Shown here piece by piece: positions 22,470 through 31,705 of a stretch of DNA of 64,000 nt (position 1 is its first letter; each line of letters opens with the position of its first letter). A model generated the notes under the pieces. That model made no database searches, was not told the DNA's origin, and saw nothing but the letters and a program-made list of their open reading frames with translations. The stretch is taken from the NCBI GenBank assembly GCA_964525605.1, contig CAZGKT010000004.1:62001-126000 (forward strand), written 5' to 3'. The translations under genes were made by a program, and so were the position numbers. The DNA comes from CAVTWJ01 sp964525605. GTDB taxonomy: Bacteria; Oederibacteriota; Muellerivitia; Muellerivitales; Muellerivitaceae.

Positions 22470-24971
22470 TCAACCCTGCCACTTCTTAATCTTCTCCACA
22501 TAAGTCGCAACGAGATCTTTCGCGGTCTTTTCTGTTTCGGCCTCGGCGGTCACGTGGAAAAAGGCCAGGTCGGGGTCGGGCAATATCATGACCGAAGACC
22601 CGTTCTGGGTGATCTTGACCCCATCGATCAGTTCCCGCTGTAGTTTCTCTGTATCCTCAATCAAATACCGCATGATGGTCCCCTTTAATTCCCAAGAACA
22701 GGGAACCTTCTGCGCGACCTGGTGCTTCTTTGGAATTTGCTGAAGGTAGCTGGAGATGGGTTTACGCTCAAGAGCGAGGAATTCCATCAGTTTGGCCGTG
22801 GACATCATGGCATCCATATGGGGGGCGAAGGAGGTGAAGATAAAGCCTCCGTCCGATTCGCCCACCAGGGAAATCCCCGGCTGGGTGGCCGCTTCCATAA
22901 GGGAATAATAAGTGGTTCGGGTTCGCTGGACGCTTCCCCCGTTGGCCTTGGCCAAATCGTCCAAGACCTGGGAAGCGTTGATGGGAACCACCGTCTTTGC
23001 GCCCTTCTTCCGGTGGTACATATAGAGCGAGAAAAGGGCCAGCAATTCGGTCCCCCCCAACAGATGTCCCTTTTCATCCACCACGAAAATCTTCTCAGCG
23101 CCTGCGTCAAAGAGCACCCCAAAATGGGCCTTGAGGGTCGGAACGATGTCGGAAAGCTGTTTCAGGGCGGCCTGGAACTGTTCGGGGGTCTTGGTGAGTT
23201 TGGATTCGTCCATATAGGCATTCAGGGCTACCACTTCACAACCCAGTTTTCCCAGAAGCCAGGGGAAAATGGGGGAAGCCGCAGAAAAAGCGTAGTCGAT
23301 GACTACCTTGGGCTTGTGGTCCACGATGGCCTTCACTTCGAGTGCGTCGAGAAAACCCTGATGGTAAAACTCGAGCATTCGGTGGGGAAAAACCAGCTCC
23401 CCTGTTTCTTCCATGGTCGCGCGGCGAAAATCCTCCCGGTAAAAAAGATTCTCGATTCCCTTTTCCTTGCCGGAAGATAAGGCCAGGCCCCGGCTGTCGA
23501 AAAACTTGATGTCGATGAACTGGTCGTCGAACGGACTCTTGCGGGTGTGGAGCCCTCCCGCGTCGGAAAGCTTCGGTACGGCGTAACGGGCCACGGGAAT
23601 GGGCATTTCCTGCAGATCGTGGACGTTGACACCCGAAGAAAGAATGCCCGAAATGAGGGCGCGGTTGATCATGCGGCTGGTCTTGTGGATGTCGCGGGCG
23701 GTGAGAACGGTGGAACCCTTGGGAAGGGAGGCCCCGTAAGCTGCCCCCAGTTTGCTGGCGAACTCCGGGGTGATGTCGATGCCGGCCATGCCGGTAACCC
23801 CATGCTGTCCGAAAATGGACCGGGCCCACTTGTCGCCCCAAACCAGGGAGGTCGAAAGCTGGGCGCCGTCCTCCACGACCTTGTTGGGCCAGACCTTCAC
23901 CCCCGCTTTGATCACGGCTTCTTTGCCGATGGTGCAATTGTCCGAGACGATAACACCCTCGAAAATATTCGCTTTTTCGTGAACATCGGTCCCTGAGGCC
24001 ACGACGCATTCGCGCGCCTGGGCCCCGGCTTCGATCGCCACGTTTCGCCAAAGGATGGCGTTGGTTAAAACCGCCCCTTCGCCGACCTGACAGCCGTCGC
24101 CCAGGACGGAGTTGGTGATCTTGGCATGTTTGCCCACATTGCAATTTTTCCCGACCACGACCGTACCGGTCATCTGCGCGGAGGGATCGATGGAACTGTT
24201 TTCCCCCGCCCAAATTTCCTTTCCCACGCGGTTGAGACGGGAACCCTGGATGCTCACATCGACCTTGCCGGCAAAAACATCCTGATGGGCCAAGCGGTAC
24301 TGATCCAGGTTGCCGATGTCCGCCCAATAACCTTGGGCCACGTAGCCATAGAGGGGCATGCCTTTCTGAAGCATGAGGGGGAAGAGGTTCTTTGAAAAGT
24401 CGAATTCCTCTTTCTCCGGGATCAGGTCCAGAACCTCGGGCTCAAGAATGTAAATACCCGTATTGACGGTGTCGGAGAAAACTTCACCCCAGGTCGGCTT
24501 TTCAAGGAACCGTTGGATTTTTCCATCCGGGCCCGTGATGACGACTCCGAAAGCGAGGGGGTTTTCAACCCGGGTAAGGATCATCGTGGCCTGGGCCTTA
24601 TTTTTCTCGTGAAACGCGATGGCTTCGCTCAAGTCAAAATCGGTCAGCACGTCGCCCGAGATGACCACGAAGCGTTCCTTCTCGATCATGGCCTGACAAT
24701 TTTTTACCGATCCCGCGGTACCCAGGTCACTCTCCGCGGCCTTGTATTGCATCTTCACCCCGAAATCGGTCCCGTCCCGGAAGTACTCTGTAATAAATTC
24801 GGATTGGTAAAAAACAACGCTGATCAAGTCGGTGAGTTTATGTTTTTTAAGAAGGTCCACAATGATTGCCATGATCGGGCGGTTGACCATGGGGATCATG
24901 GGCTTGGGCAGATTGATTGTCAGGGGGCGCATGCGGGTGCCGAAACCACCGGCCATAATCACAGCTTTCAT
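22470..24971 (-). CDS. mannose-1-phosphate guanylyltransferase-like protein with degenerate mutase domain
   Basis: An 833-residue fusion. Residues 1-235 are a nucleotidyltransferase (MAGGFGTRMRPLT, LPKPM, SGDVLTDFD). Residues about 250-375 are left-handed beta-helix hexapeptide repeats. Residues about 385-833 match a phosphohexomutase, but the active-site loops are altered: no TASHNP serine (the place reads GGLHTRKSP), DGDADR is replaced by DAGAEK, GEESG by GESDGG, and no RxSGTEP. The N-terminal half should make GDP-mannose or a similar NDP-sugar; the C-terminal half is probably structural or regulatory. This architecture is known from other bacteria; the substrate remains open. Confidence 0.82.
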   Translation of the reverse strand: MKAVIMAGGFGTRMRPLTINLPKPMIPMVNRPIMAIIVDLLKKHKLTDLISVVFYQSEFITEYFRDGTDFGVKMQYKAAESDLGTAGSVKNCQAMIEKERFVVISGDVLTDFDLSEAIAFHEKNKAQATMILTRVENPLAFGVVITGPDGKIQRFLEKPTWGEVFSDTVNTGIYILEPEVLDLIPEKEEFDFSKNLFPLMLQKGMPLYGYVAQGYWADIGNLDQYRLAHQDVFAGKVDVSIQGSRLNRVGKEIWAGENSSIDPSAQMTGTVVVGKNCNVGKHAKITNSVLGDGCQVGEGAVLTNAILWRNVAIEAGAQARECVVASGTDVHEKANIFEGVIVSDNCTIGKEAVIKAGVKVWPNKVVEDGAQLSTSLVWGDKWARSIFGQHGVTGMAGIDITPEFASKLGAAYGASLPKGSTVLTARDIHKTSRMINRALISGILSSGVNVHDLQEMPIPVARYAVPKLSDAGGLHTRKSPFDDQFIDIKFFDSRGLALSSGKEKGIENLFYREDFRRATMEETGELVFPHRMLEFYHQGFLDALEVKAIVDHKPKVVIDYAFSAASPIFPWLLGKLGCEVVALNAYMDESKLTKTPEQFQAALKQLSDIVPTLKAHFGVLFDAGAEKIFVVDEKGHLLGGTELLALFSLYMYHRKKGAKTVVPINASQVLDDLAKANGGSVQRTRTTYYSLMEAATQPGISLVGESDGGFIFTSFAPHMDAMMSTAKLMEFLALERKPISSYLQQIPKKHQVAQKVPCSWELKGTIMRYLIEDTEKLQRELIDGVKITQNGSSVMILPDPDLAFFHVTAEAETEKTAKDLVATYVEKIKKWQG

Positions 24972-25206
24972 GGATGAACCGCCTTGACGTTCGGAATGAA
25001 CCCGGGAGGAATGATGGGCTTATTTTATCCGCTTTCACGGGAAAATTGAACTTTACTCTCAAGCCTAGGTTGTCGGCAAAGATCAGCTCTACCGACCACC
25101 GACCCCGTCAAAGGAAAGGGGAGAAATGTGGAAAGGAAACTTGCAATTTGCCCGCTAAAAACCCATTTTAGGGGTCCGACATTTCCAACCTAGGAGATCC
25201 GTTCTC

Positions 25207-26565
25207 ATGAGTCTTACCGAACAAGATGTCTTGAACGCCCTGCGCCCCATTAAAGACCCGGACTTGCATCAGGACATTGTTACCCTGGGATTTGTAAAAA
25301 ACCTGGCGATCGATGGGGGAAAGGTTCGTTTTGAGATCGAACTCACCACTCCGGCCTGTCCGGTAAAAGACCTCTTCAAGACCCAGGCCCAGACAGCGGT
25401 CGGGAACCTTCCTGGCGTCACGAGCGTTGAGGTCAAGATGACCTCCAACGTCCGCCAAGCCCCTACCGGCATCAAGAATCTCAACATGCCCACGGTGAAA
25501 AACCTGATCGCCATCGCTTCCGGCAAGGGGGGCGTGGGAAAGAGCACGGTCGCTTCCAACCTGGCTCTGGCCTTGGCTCAAACCGGAGCGGCGGTGGGGT
25601 TGATGGATGCGGATGTCTACGGACCTTCCATTCCCCGCATGATGGGGGTGCAAGGCCGCCAGCCCGAAACCGATCCCCTTTCCAAAAAGATGATCCCCTT
25701 CGAGAAACACGGCATCAAGTTCATGAGCGTGGGAATGCTCCAGCAGGAAAGCGACACGGCTTTGATCTGGCGGGGACCCATGGCCAGCAAGCTGGTTCAG
25801 CAATTTCTCGCCGGGGTGGAATGGGGCGCCCTGGACTACCTCCTCATTGACCTGCCCCCGGGTACCGGCGATATCCAGTTGACTCTCACCCAATCCGTTC
25901 CCCTGGCCGGCGCCGTTCTGGTGACCACTCCCCAGGACGTTGCACGCCACATTACCCAGAAGGGTTTAAGAATGTTTCAGCAGGTCCAGGTACCCATTAT
26001 CGGCATCGTGGAAAACATGAGCGGTTTTGTTTGCTCCCATTGCCATGAGGTCACTCCGATCTTCAAAAAGGGCGGAGGCAAAAAAATGGCGGAGGAACTG
26101 GCGGTCCCTTTCCTGGGAGAGATTCCACTCGAACCCGTGATTGCGGAGGACGGAGACAACGGGACGCCGACCGTGGCCGCACATCCGGATTCGGTTTCCG
26201 GCAAGGCCTATGGCCTCATAGCCCTGCAAATGGCGGCCCAACTTTCCATCATCAACGCGGCCACCTCGAAAATTACCAGTCGTCCGCACGAAGTGGATAC
26301 CCAGGATGATAAGGTGACGGTGATTACCTGGGACGATCAAAAGGTGACCCGTTATCCCAACCGTTATTTGAGAAGCATGTGCCCCTGCGCTTCCTGCGTA
26401 AACGAAGTGACGGGAGAACGCATGGTCAATTTGGAATCGGTTGATCCCGATGTGAAAATAGTCGGAGTGGACCCGGTCGGACGTTACGCATTGCACTTTC
26501 AATGGTCGGATGGCCATGGGACAGGCCTTTATTCGTTCGATACCCTGCGAAAATTAGGCGAATAA
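25207..26565 (+). CDS. Mrp/ApbC-type iron-sulfur carrier P-loop ATPase with MIP18 and DUF971 domains
   Basis: A 452-residue three-part protein. Residues about 5-80 are a MIP18 (DUF59) domain with its TTPACP cysteine (C51). Residues about 95-350 are the ATPase: deviant Walker A SGKGGVGKST (105-114), DADVYGPS, LIDLPPGTGD, and the CSHC motif that binds a bridging 4Fe-4S cluster between two subunits. Residues about 370-452 are a DUF971 domain (WDDQKVTRYPNRYLR, CPCASC). The protein carries and delivers Fe-S clusters in the cytoplasm. Divergent from the ManC-like gene, with 235 bp between. Confidence 0.93.
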   Translation: MSLTEQDVLNALRPIKDPDLHQDIVTLGFVKNLAIDGGKVRFEIELTTPACPVKDLFKTQAQTAVGNLPGVTSVEVKMTSNVRQAPTGIKNLNMPTVKNLIAIASGKGGVGKSTVASNLALALAQTGAAVGLMDADVYGPSIPRMMGVQGRQPETDPLSKKMIPFEKHGIKFMSVGMLQQESDTALIWRGPMASKLVQQFLAGVEWGALDYLLIDLPPGTGDIQLTLTQSVPLAGAVLVTTPQDVARHITQKGLRMFQQVQVPIIGIVENMSGFVCSHCHEVTPIFKKGGGKKMAEELAVPFLGEIPLEPVIAEDGDNGTPTVAAHPDSVSGKAYGLIALQMAAQLSIINAATSKITSRPHEVDTQDDKVTVITWDDQKVTRYPNRYLRSMCPCASCVNEVTGERMVNLESVDPDVKIVGVDPVGRYALHFQWSDGHGTGLYSFDTLRKLGE

Positions 26566-26875
26566 AAATAATCCGTCAAAAATTAAACTAAAATCGCAAA
26601 AATCTTATGTTTTTTTCATACTTTCAAAAAAACATCCATTTTTGACGTCATGATTTTAAAACCCCCGCAAAAAATCGTTTTCATGAAACGCCAATCTTCA
26701 AACTTAATCGAACATTACACGCCCTTTAACGCTTTCAGAAACTCACAAATTCATAATTCTAAAAGGCAAGGGTTACTCTTTTAACCCGATTTAACACGAC
26801 CTGCGGTTCCCTTCTGAGGGACACGAGGTAGAGTAATGGAAGGGAAAAATGGGAATTCAAAAAAAGGGAGAAATC
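26566..26875. other. AT-rich intergenic region
   Basis: About 310 bp, strongly A/T-rich up to 26780. A short stem TCCCT-TCTG-AGGGA lies near 26813-26826, close to the next gene. No ORF with a ribosome site is seen. It probably contains the promoter of the small rubredoxin-like gene. Confidence 0.45.
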
Positions 26876-27073
26876 ATGGTCTACGGTTTTAAATTTGAAT
26901 CGAAGATCAAGATCCTCAACCAATTCACTTACGATGCGACTTCCGATTTACGCGAACTTCTTTGGCGCTGCGGCCAATGCGGTTTATTGGCCCATCGTAA
27001 ATGCGGGGTTCCCGACTATTGCCCCTCCTGCGCCGCTCCCCACCGTGAGTTTTCTCTGATTGAAGAAGATTAA
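26876..27073 (+). CDS. small rubredoxin-like/zinc-ribbon protein
   Basis: A 65-residue protein with the pair WRCGQCG and YCPSCAAP, 19 residues apart, as in a rubredoxin-like domain of rubrerythrin type (two CxxC knuckles binding Fe or Zn). The N-terminal 35 residues form a separate, beta-like segment. The chosen ATG (26876) follows GGGAG by five nt; an ATG nine codons upstream (26849), behind GGAAGGG, is an alternative. It converges with dsbD, the two stops being four nt apart. The role could be electron transfer or metal binding; nothing further can be read. Confidence 0.6.
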   Translation: MVYGFKFESKIKILNQFTYDATSDLRELLWRCGQCGLLAHRKCGVPDYCPSCAAPHREFSLIEED

Positions 27074-27077
27074 ACTT

Positions 27078-28850
27078 TTAGTTTGAAAGTTTATGGATCT
27101 TTTGCAACAGTTCATCCGCAGAAATAAACCCCACCGCCCTTAAATCTTCTTTTTCTCTGCCGTTGGGTTCCACAAATACCATCGTTGGGACGCCCATAAT
27201 CGCAAACTTCTTCTTTAAGGCCTCAACAGGACCGGATGAATATTGGGTCAAATCAGCTTTTAATAGAACCCAATTCAACAGGGCTTCACGAACTCTTGCG
27301 TCCGAAAAAGTTTTGATTTCCAATTCCTTGCAGGGAATGCACCAGGAGGCTGAGAAATCCACCAGCACGGGTTTGCCTTCCGCCTGGGCCCGGGAAAGAA
27401 GGGCGAGGTCAAAGGGCTTGAAATAGGATTCCACCGGCTTGGGCCAGGCCTGGAACAACCCCAGCGCCCCAAGGATCAAAACCACCCCAAAGATTCGTTG
27501 AAACATCTTGAAGCGCTCCTCCACCGATTGGCCCGCGAATATCCAACCCAAGAGAATCCCGCCAATCCCTAGATAAGCGGGGACAGCCAGGCGGTTGAAG
27601 CCCTCGGGCAGAAGGGGCGCCAAAAAATAAAGGGGCATTCCCAAAAGAACCAGACCGAATACCTTTTTCACCCAAACCATCCAGGTTCCGGCCTTGGGTA
27701 AACGGCCGATTTCGCCCGAGAAAAACCCGAGCCAAAGGTAGGGGAAGCCCAGTCCCAGCGAGAGGGTGAAAAAGAGGATGAAACCGAGAAACGGGTTGGC
27801 CTTGGCGGCCACATAGGTCAAGAGGCCAATGGAAAAGGGGTCTACACAGGGCGCTGCCACGATACCAAACACCAATCCCATCCCCAGGGCTCCAATCCAA
27901 CCCTGGGTATTGCCTGAAGCGACCTGGTTCAAGAGCCAGTTGGGAGCCTGGATCTCATAAAGCCCGAACATGGAGAAGGACAAAACCATCAAGACCAGTG
28001 AAATGCCCACGAGCACAAGGGGAGACTGGAGAGTGGAACCCAGGATCCGTCCGGTCAAGGCCGCCGTGACTCCCAGGCTGGAATAGGTGACCGAAATGCC
28101 CAACACATAAGCGAAGGCCCGGTTCAGGATCACGAGGGGCTTTTCGGCTTTTTGGGAACCAAAATAGGAAACGGTTAAGGGAATCATCGGATAAACGCAG
28201 GGCGTGAGGTTCAAGGCCAACCCCCCCAGGAAAATCAAAACAAAGGTGATCAAAATTCCTTTTTCCCGGAAAAACTTGGCAATGATATTTTCGGCCGCCT
28301 GGGAAGGGGAGGCGAGGGGGTTTTGAAACACCTCAGGATGGATCGGGATGACCGCTTGGCCGGAGGAGCCCACCGTCAGATCCAGGTTCACGGGTAAATT
28401 CATGGGTGCCATGCAAACCTGGTCATTGCAGGCCTGGTAACGCGCCTGAAGTTTCGCGGGAAGAGGTCCCACGGCGGCACCGGAAGTCAAAACTAAATCG
28501 AGAAAAAGGGTCGTGCCTCCCTGGTAAACCGCGAAGGGTTTCGATTCCCCCGCCAGGCTTTTTGGGATGCCCGACTCATATCGAACCTTTCCCACGAGGC
28601 TCAAAGGAGAGTTGGGGCACAAGAAAACTTCCAGGGGGATAAAGAAATCGGGAATACCCTCATGGGCGTTCACATGCCAGCCGGGTTGGATCTGAAGGAC
28701 CACCGCAGCGGTAAAGGGAACCCCAATCGCCACGGGTTGGACCGCAGGAAAAGCCTGGGCGGAAACAACTGGGCCCGCCAGCGTTTGGGCCGACAGGGGG
28801 AAGGAAACGAGGGCTAGAACCACCAGGAAGGAAAAAATTAAGTTTCGCAT
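27078..28850 (-). CDS. dsbD: thiol:disulfide interchange protein DsbD
   Basis: A 590-residue membrane protein that moves electrons from cytoplasmic thioredoxin to periplasmic partners. A signal peptide (1-21) leads to an N-terminal immunoglobulin-like domain with a cysteine pair (ACNDQVC), then about eight membrane segments holding the two transfer cysteines (LTPCVYP and AAPCVDP), and a C-terminal thioredoxin domain with CIPC (SASWCIPCKE). All six redox cysteines are present. It would keep periplasmic isomerases and cytochrome c haem ligands reduced, in line with the c-type cytochrome at the end of the window. Confidence 0.95.
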   Translation of the reverse strand: MRNLIFSFLVVLALVSFPLSAQTLAGPVVSAQAFPAVQPVAIGVPFTAAVVLQIQPGWHVNAHEGIPDFFIPLEVFLCPNSPLSLVGKVRYESGIPKSLAGESKPFAVYQGGTTLFLDLVLTSGAAVGPLPAKLQARYQACNDQVCMAPMNLPVNLDLTVGSSGQAVIPIHPEVFQNPLASPSQAAENIIAKFFREKGILITFVLIFLGGLALNLTPCVYPMIPLTVSYFGSQKAEKPLVILNRAFAYVLGISVTYSSLGVTAALTGRILGSTLQSPLVLVGISLVLMVLSFSMFGLYEIQAPNWLLNQVASGNTQGWIGALGMGLVFGIVAAPCVDPFSIGLLTYVAAKANPFLGFILFFTLSLGLGFPYLWLGFFSGEIGRLPKAGTWMVWVKKVFGLVLLGMPLYFLAPLLPEGFNRLAVPAYLGIGGILLGWIFAGQSVEERFKMFQRIFGVVLILGALGLFQAWPKPVESYFKPFDLALLSRAQAEGKPVLVDFSASWCIPCKELEIKTFSDARVREALLNWVLLKADLTQYSSGPVEALKKKFAIMGVPTMVFVEPNGREKEDLRAVGFISADELLQKIHKLSN

Positions 28851-28893
28851 GCCCTTTTATACCTCAACCCTGTCTTGAGAGTTACAGGTTACA

Positions 28894-28920
28894 CAAAAAA
28901 AGCCAGGATGTTTCCTGGCT
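28894..28920 (-). terminator. rho-independent terminator after the LacI-family gene
   Basis: AGCCAGGA (28901-28908) and TCCTGGCT (28913-28920) form an eight-bp stem with a four-nt loop; the run of As before it gives the T tail on the minus strand. It lies 45 nt after the LacI-type stop codon and just upstream of dsbD. Confidence 0.82.
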
Positions 28921-28964
28921 CTTTTTGATGCAAGTGGAATGGATTTGAAACGATTCTATTTAAA

Positions 28965-29978
28965 TTAGACTTTCCGGGTTGTTTCCCTTTCAATCAGTTC
29001 AGGTTGAAGCGTGGTTGCTTTTTGGATCAAGGGTTCTCCGGAAATCATTTGAAACATCTTTTTAGCGGCCAGTTTCCCCATTTCGAAAGGTGAAAAAGCC
29101 ACGGTCGTCAGGGCCGGCTCATGGTAAGCCGCTTCCTCCATGTTGTCGAAGCCTAGAACCGACATGTCTCCCGGCACTGAGACTCCCTTTTCCTTCAAGG
29201 CCCGCAGTGCACCCAAGGCCATCAAGTCGTTTGCGCAAATCAACGCGGTGGGACGGCTGATAGCATTCAGGATTTTCAATGCGGCCTGGTAGCCCCCTTC
29301 TTCCTCGAAATCTCCGTCAGCGGTCCATTCCTGGTGGTATTCCAGACGATGAACCGAGAGATTTTCCTGAAAGCCCTGAAACCGCTCCAAAGCGTTGGTG
29401 GTCGTCATACGCCCGTTGATGATTCCGATGCGCTCATGGCCAAGGCTGACCAAAAACTCCACAGCCTTCTGAACTCCCATCTTGTTGTTAAAACCCACAT
29501 AGGGCAAGTCTTCCTGACCGGTGATCTTGCCATTGACTAAAACGAAGGGAACGTTGGCCTCGGCCAATTCTCGTATGGAAGCGTCCGTGGACCAGGCGTT
29601 CAATACGAACATTCCATCGACGCTTCCATCTCCGAGAAGGGCCCGATAGGAGACCTGGGCCCGGGCGATATCATTTAAGGGGTGGAGCAAAAGCCGGTAT
29701 TGCTTCTCAGCCGCCACTTCCTCGATTCCCTCGAGGATGCTGGTGAAAAACGGACTGCGGAAAATGGCCGTGTGATGGGGAGCGATTAGTCCGCAAATGC
29801 GGGAGTGTTTTTGTCGAAGACGGCGGGCATGGGCTTGGGGTTTGTAATGAAGATCCTGGATGGCGGATTGAACCTTCGTGCGACAATCATCACTGACCCA
29901 CTTTTTGTTGTTCAATACCCGAGAAACCGTCCCGATGGTTACTCCCGCTCGTTTGGCGACATCCTTGATGGTGGCCAC
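28965..29978 (-). CDS. LacI-family transcriptional regulator
   Basis: A 337-residue repressor. The N-terminal helix-turn-helix is ATIKDVAKRAGVTIGTVSRVLN, with the hinge helix after it, and residues about 60-335 form a periplasmic-binding-protein-like sugar domain (LIAPHHTAIFRSPFF, ALICANDLMALGALRAL, SVLGFDNMEEA). I place the start at GTG 29976-29978, seven nt after AGGAG and right at the HTH; a frame extension to 30011 adds a non-homologous leader. No sugar operon is adjacent, so its ligand and targets are unknown; it may act on its own promoter. Confidence 0.9.
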   Translation of the reverse strand: MATIKDVAKRAGVTIGTVSRVLNNKKWVSDDCRTKVQSAIQDLHYKPQAHARRLRQKHSRICGLIAPHHTAIFRSPFFTSILEGIEEVAAEKQYRLLLHPLNDIARAQVSYRALLGDGSVDGMFVLNAWSTDASIRELAEANVPFVLVNGKITGQEDLPYVGFNNKMGVQKAVEFLVSLGHERIGIINGRMTTTNALERFQGFQENLSVHRLEYHQEWTADGDFEEEGGYQAALKILNAISRPTALICANDLMALGALRALKEKGVSVPGDMSVLGFDNMEEAAYHEPALTTVAFSPFEMGKLAAKKMFQMISGEPLIQKATTLQPELIERETTRKV

Positions 29979-30203
29979 GGTGTTGCTCCTGGTCAGATAA
30001 TTCCGGCTCAAGACATAGGGTCTTGTTCACCCAGTCCCCTTCATCCGAAACTATTTCGGAATGGACGTATTTTAGAAATCAGAGGGATTATTTGCCACGA
30101 GCAATGCGCGAATGGACGAAAAAGTTTTTAAATTTTTCCAGGCCTGTCAAATAAGCTTCAAACGTTTTTAGTACGGAGGTTTCTAGTTTAACCTAAAATC
30201 AGG

Positions 30204-31202
30204 TCAACTTTTGGGCAATAAGAGAAGTTCCAACTCGCCTTTTGAAAAATCCAGGGTGTAAATTCCATTGCCGTCCGCCTTCAATTTTTTCCCCTTCTGG
30301 ACAGGAAAATAAACCCCGACTGGCGAAGGATGGGTTGCGATTGTGAATTGGAGTACAACCCCCGAAGGAAAGGTCGAAGGGACTTTCCATTGGTAACGAA
30401 CCTTTCCCTGGATGGTTTTCCTTTCAGCCTTTTCAAAGATATTTTGCCCAAGGAAGTAAGACCCCACCTGAAGAACGGTGCCGACCCAAACATCCTTGGA
30501 TTGAAGATAGTCGAGAAGTTGGGTGAACATATGCCGGGAAACCGACGGATAACCTTCGCGGGCTTCTTCCAAGCTGGGGATTTTAAAAATTAGCCAGGCT
30601 CCATCTTTCAAATCTTTATCGATCCATGATTGGTAAGTCGCCCAAGAAAGATTGGGGTCCATCTTTCGGGAAGGAAGATTCAACCAATCAGGCTCTACAC
30701 CGATTTTCAGATCCGGTTGGGATAGATCATCTCCTCCGCGCGCGAGCAAGTGATTTTCACCCACTAGGGTCCGCAATCGGGGCGTGACCTCACCGTAAGG
30801 ATAGGCGAACGAATAAAGGGAAACTCCAAATTCTTTTTGAAGGACGTTTTGGGCTCCCACCACCTGAGAATCCAAATCCCGGGGAGTTATCAGATCGGCG
30901 ATATGCCGATGGTCGAGGCTGTTACTTCCAATTTCATGGCCGTAAATCAATATCTTTCGCCAGTCGTCTTTGCGGTCCGTTTGGTTTCCGATCAGGAAAA
31001 AAGTGGCTTTCATTCCCCTGGAATTTAATTCCGGCAGGGCCACATCCAATTGGGAGGAATCTCCGCCATCAAAAGTCAGACAGACGGCGGCTGGATGCGC
31101 ATTCCAAGGCAACACCTTTATTGACGGCATGAGGTCCCCGCCAGCGCCAGCGGAACCTAAAGTGAAAAACAACAACAGACCCACGCCCACCCGTTTACTC
31201 AT
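30204..31202 (-). CDS. polysaccharide deacetylase-like secreted protein with altered metal site
   Basis: A 332-residue exported protein (signal peptide 1-20). Residues about 35-215 match the NodB fold: AAVCLTFDGGDSS, MKATFFLIGN, GHEIGSNSLDHRH, FAYPYGE. In active enzymes motif 1 is TFDD and motif 2 is H-S/T-x-x-H. Here the second Asp is Gly (G46) and the first His is Asn (N94); D45 and H98 remain. Two of three metal ligands are thus lost, and a carbohydrate-binding or otherwise non-hydrolytic role is likely. Residues 235-332 form an extra beta-rich domain. The gene stands alone between LacI and the PII terminator. Confidence 0.78.
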   Translation of the reverse strand: MSKRVGVGLLLFFTLGSAGAGGDLMPSIKVLPWNAHPAAVCLTFDGGDSSQLDVALPELNSRGMKATFFLIGNQTDRKDDWRKILIYGHEIGSNSLDHRHIADLITPRDLDSQVVGAQNVLQKEFGVSLYSFAYPYGEVTPRLRTLVGENHLLARGGDDLSQPDLKIGVEPDWLNLPSRKMDPNLSWATYQSWIDKDLKDGAWLIFKIPSLEEAREGYPSVSRHMFTQLLDYLQSKDVWVGTVLQVGSYFLGQNIFEKAERKTIQGKVRYQWKVPSTFPSGVVLQFTIATHPSPVGVYFPVQKGKKLKADGNGIYTLDFSKGELELLLLPKS

Positions 31203-31216
31203 TTTTCGTTCCCCAT

Positions 31217-31249
31217 AAAAAAAGCCCTTCCCGTTTTGCCAGGAAGGGC
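31217..31249 (-). terminator. rho-independent terminator after the distal PII gene
   Basis: GCCCTTCC (31224-31231) pairs with GGAAGGGC (31242-31249) around a 10-nt loop; seven As at 31217-31223 make the T tail on the minus strand. It closes the amt-PII unit. Confidence 0.85.
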
Positions 31250-31272
31250 CATTTTAAACTTACCGCTCAAGA

Positions 31273-31620
31273 TTAAACAGCCTTGGTTCCCTTTTCACCC
31301 GTACGGATACGGATCACTTCCTCCACCGGCGTGATGAAAATCTTTCCATCGCCAATTTCTCCCGTGCGGGTGCAGGTGATGAGGATTTGAACAACTTTCT
31401 TTACATCCTTCTCGTGGACCACGGTGGTGACCAGAAGTTTTTGCAAAAGTCCCTCAACGCTCTGTCCCCTGTAATTTTCCGTGATGCCCCGTTGTTTTCC
31501 GTGACCCTGCACATCGGTCACCATGACCCCGGGATACCCGACCGCTTTGAGCCCGTCCAATACCGCCCGGAGCGCACTAGGGCGTATCACCGCCTCGATC
31601 TTCTTGATGCTTGTTTTCAT
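31273..31620 (-). CDS. PII nitrogen regulatory protein (copy 2)
   Basis: A 115-residue PII signal protein that senses 2-oxoglutarate and ATP/ADP and plugs ammonium channels. The T-loop holds the uridylylation tyrosine in ITENYRGQS; the B-loop is TGEIGDGKIF and the C-terminal RTGE signature is present. It lies 85 nt downstream of an amt gene, the classic GlnK position, and ends at a strong terminator. Its closest relative here is the PII at 33220, so the amt-PII unit seems duplicated. Confidence 0.94.
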   Translation of the reverse strand: MKTSIKKIEAVIRPSALRAVLDGLKAVGYPGVMVTDVQGHGKQRGITENYRGQSVEGLLQKLLVTTVVHEKDVKKVVQILITCTRTGEIGDGKIFITPVEEVIRIRTGEKGTKAV

Positions 31621-31705
31621 TTTTCCTCCCGCTCGTATAGTTTGTGATTTCTATTATGACTTATTCTTTCCCTTTTTGCCCGGCCGACTCCAGGCGGTTC
31701 AGTGT

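Noticed and set aside
23236..24327. Minus-strand frame of 363 codons inside the ManC-like gene
   Set aside because: A shifted frame of a strongly coding region, rich in Arg/Gly/His as expected of a shadow frame.
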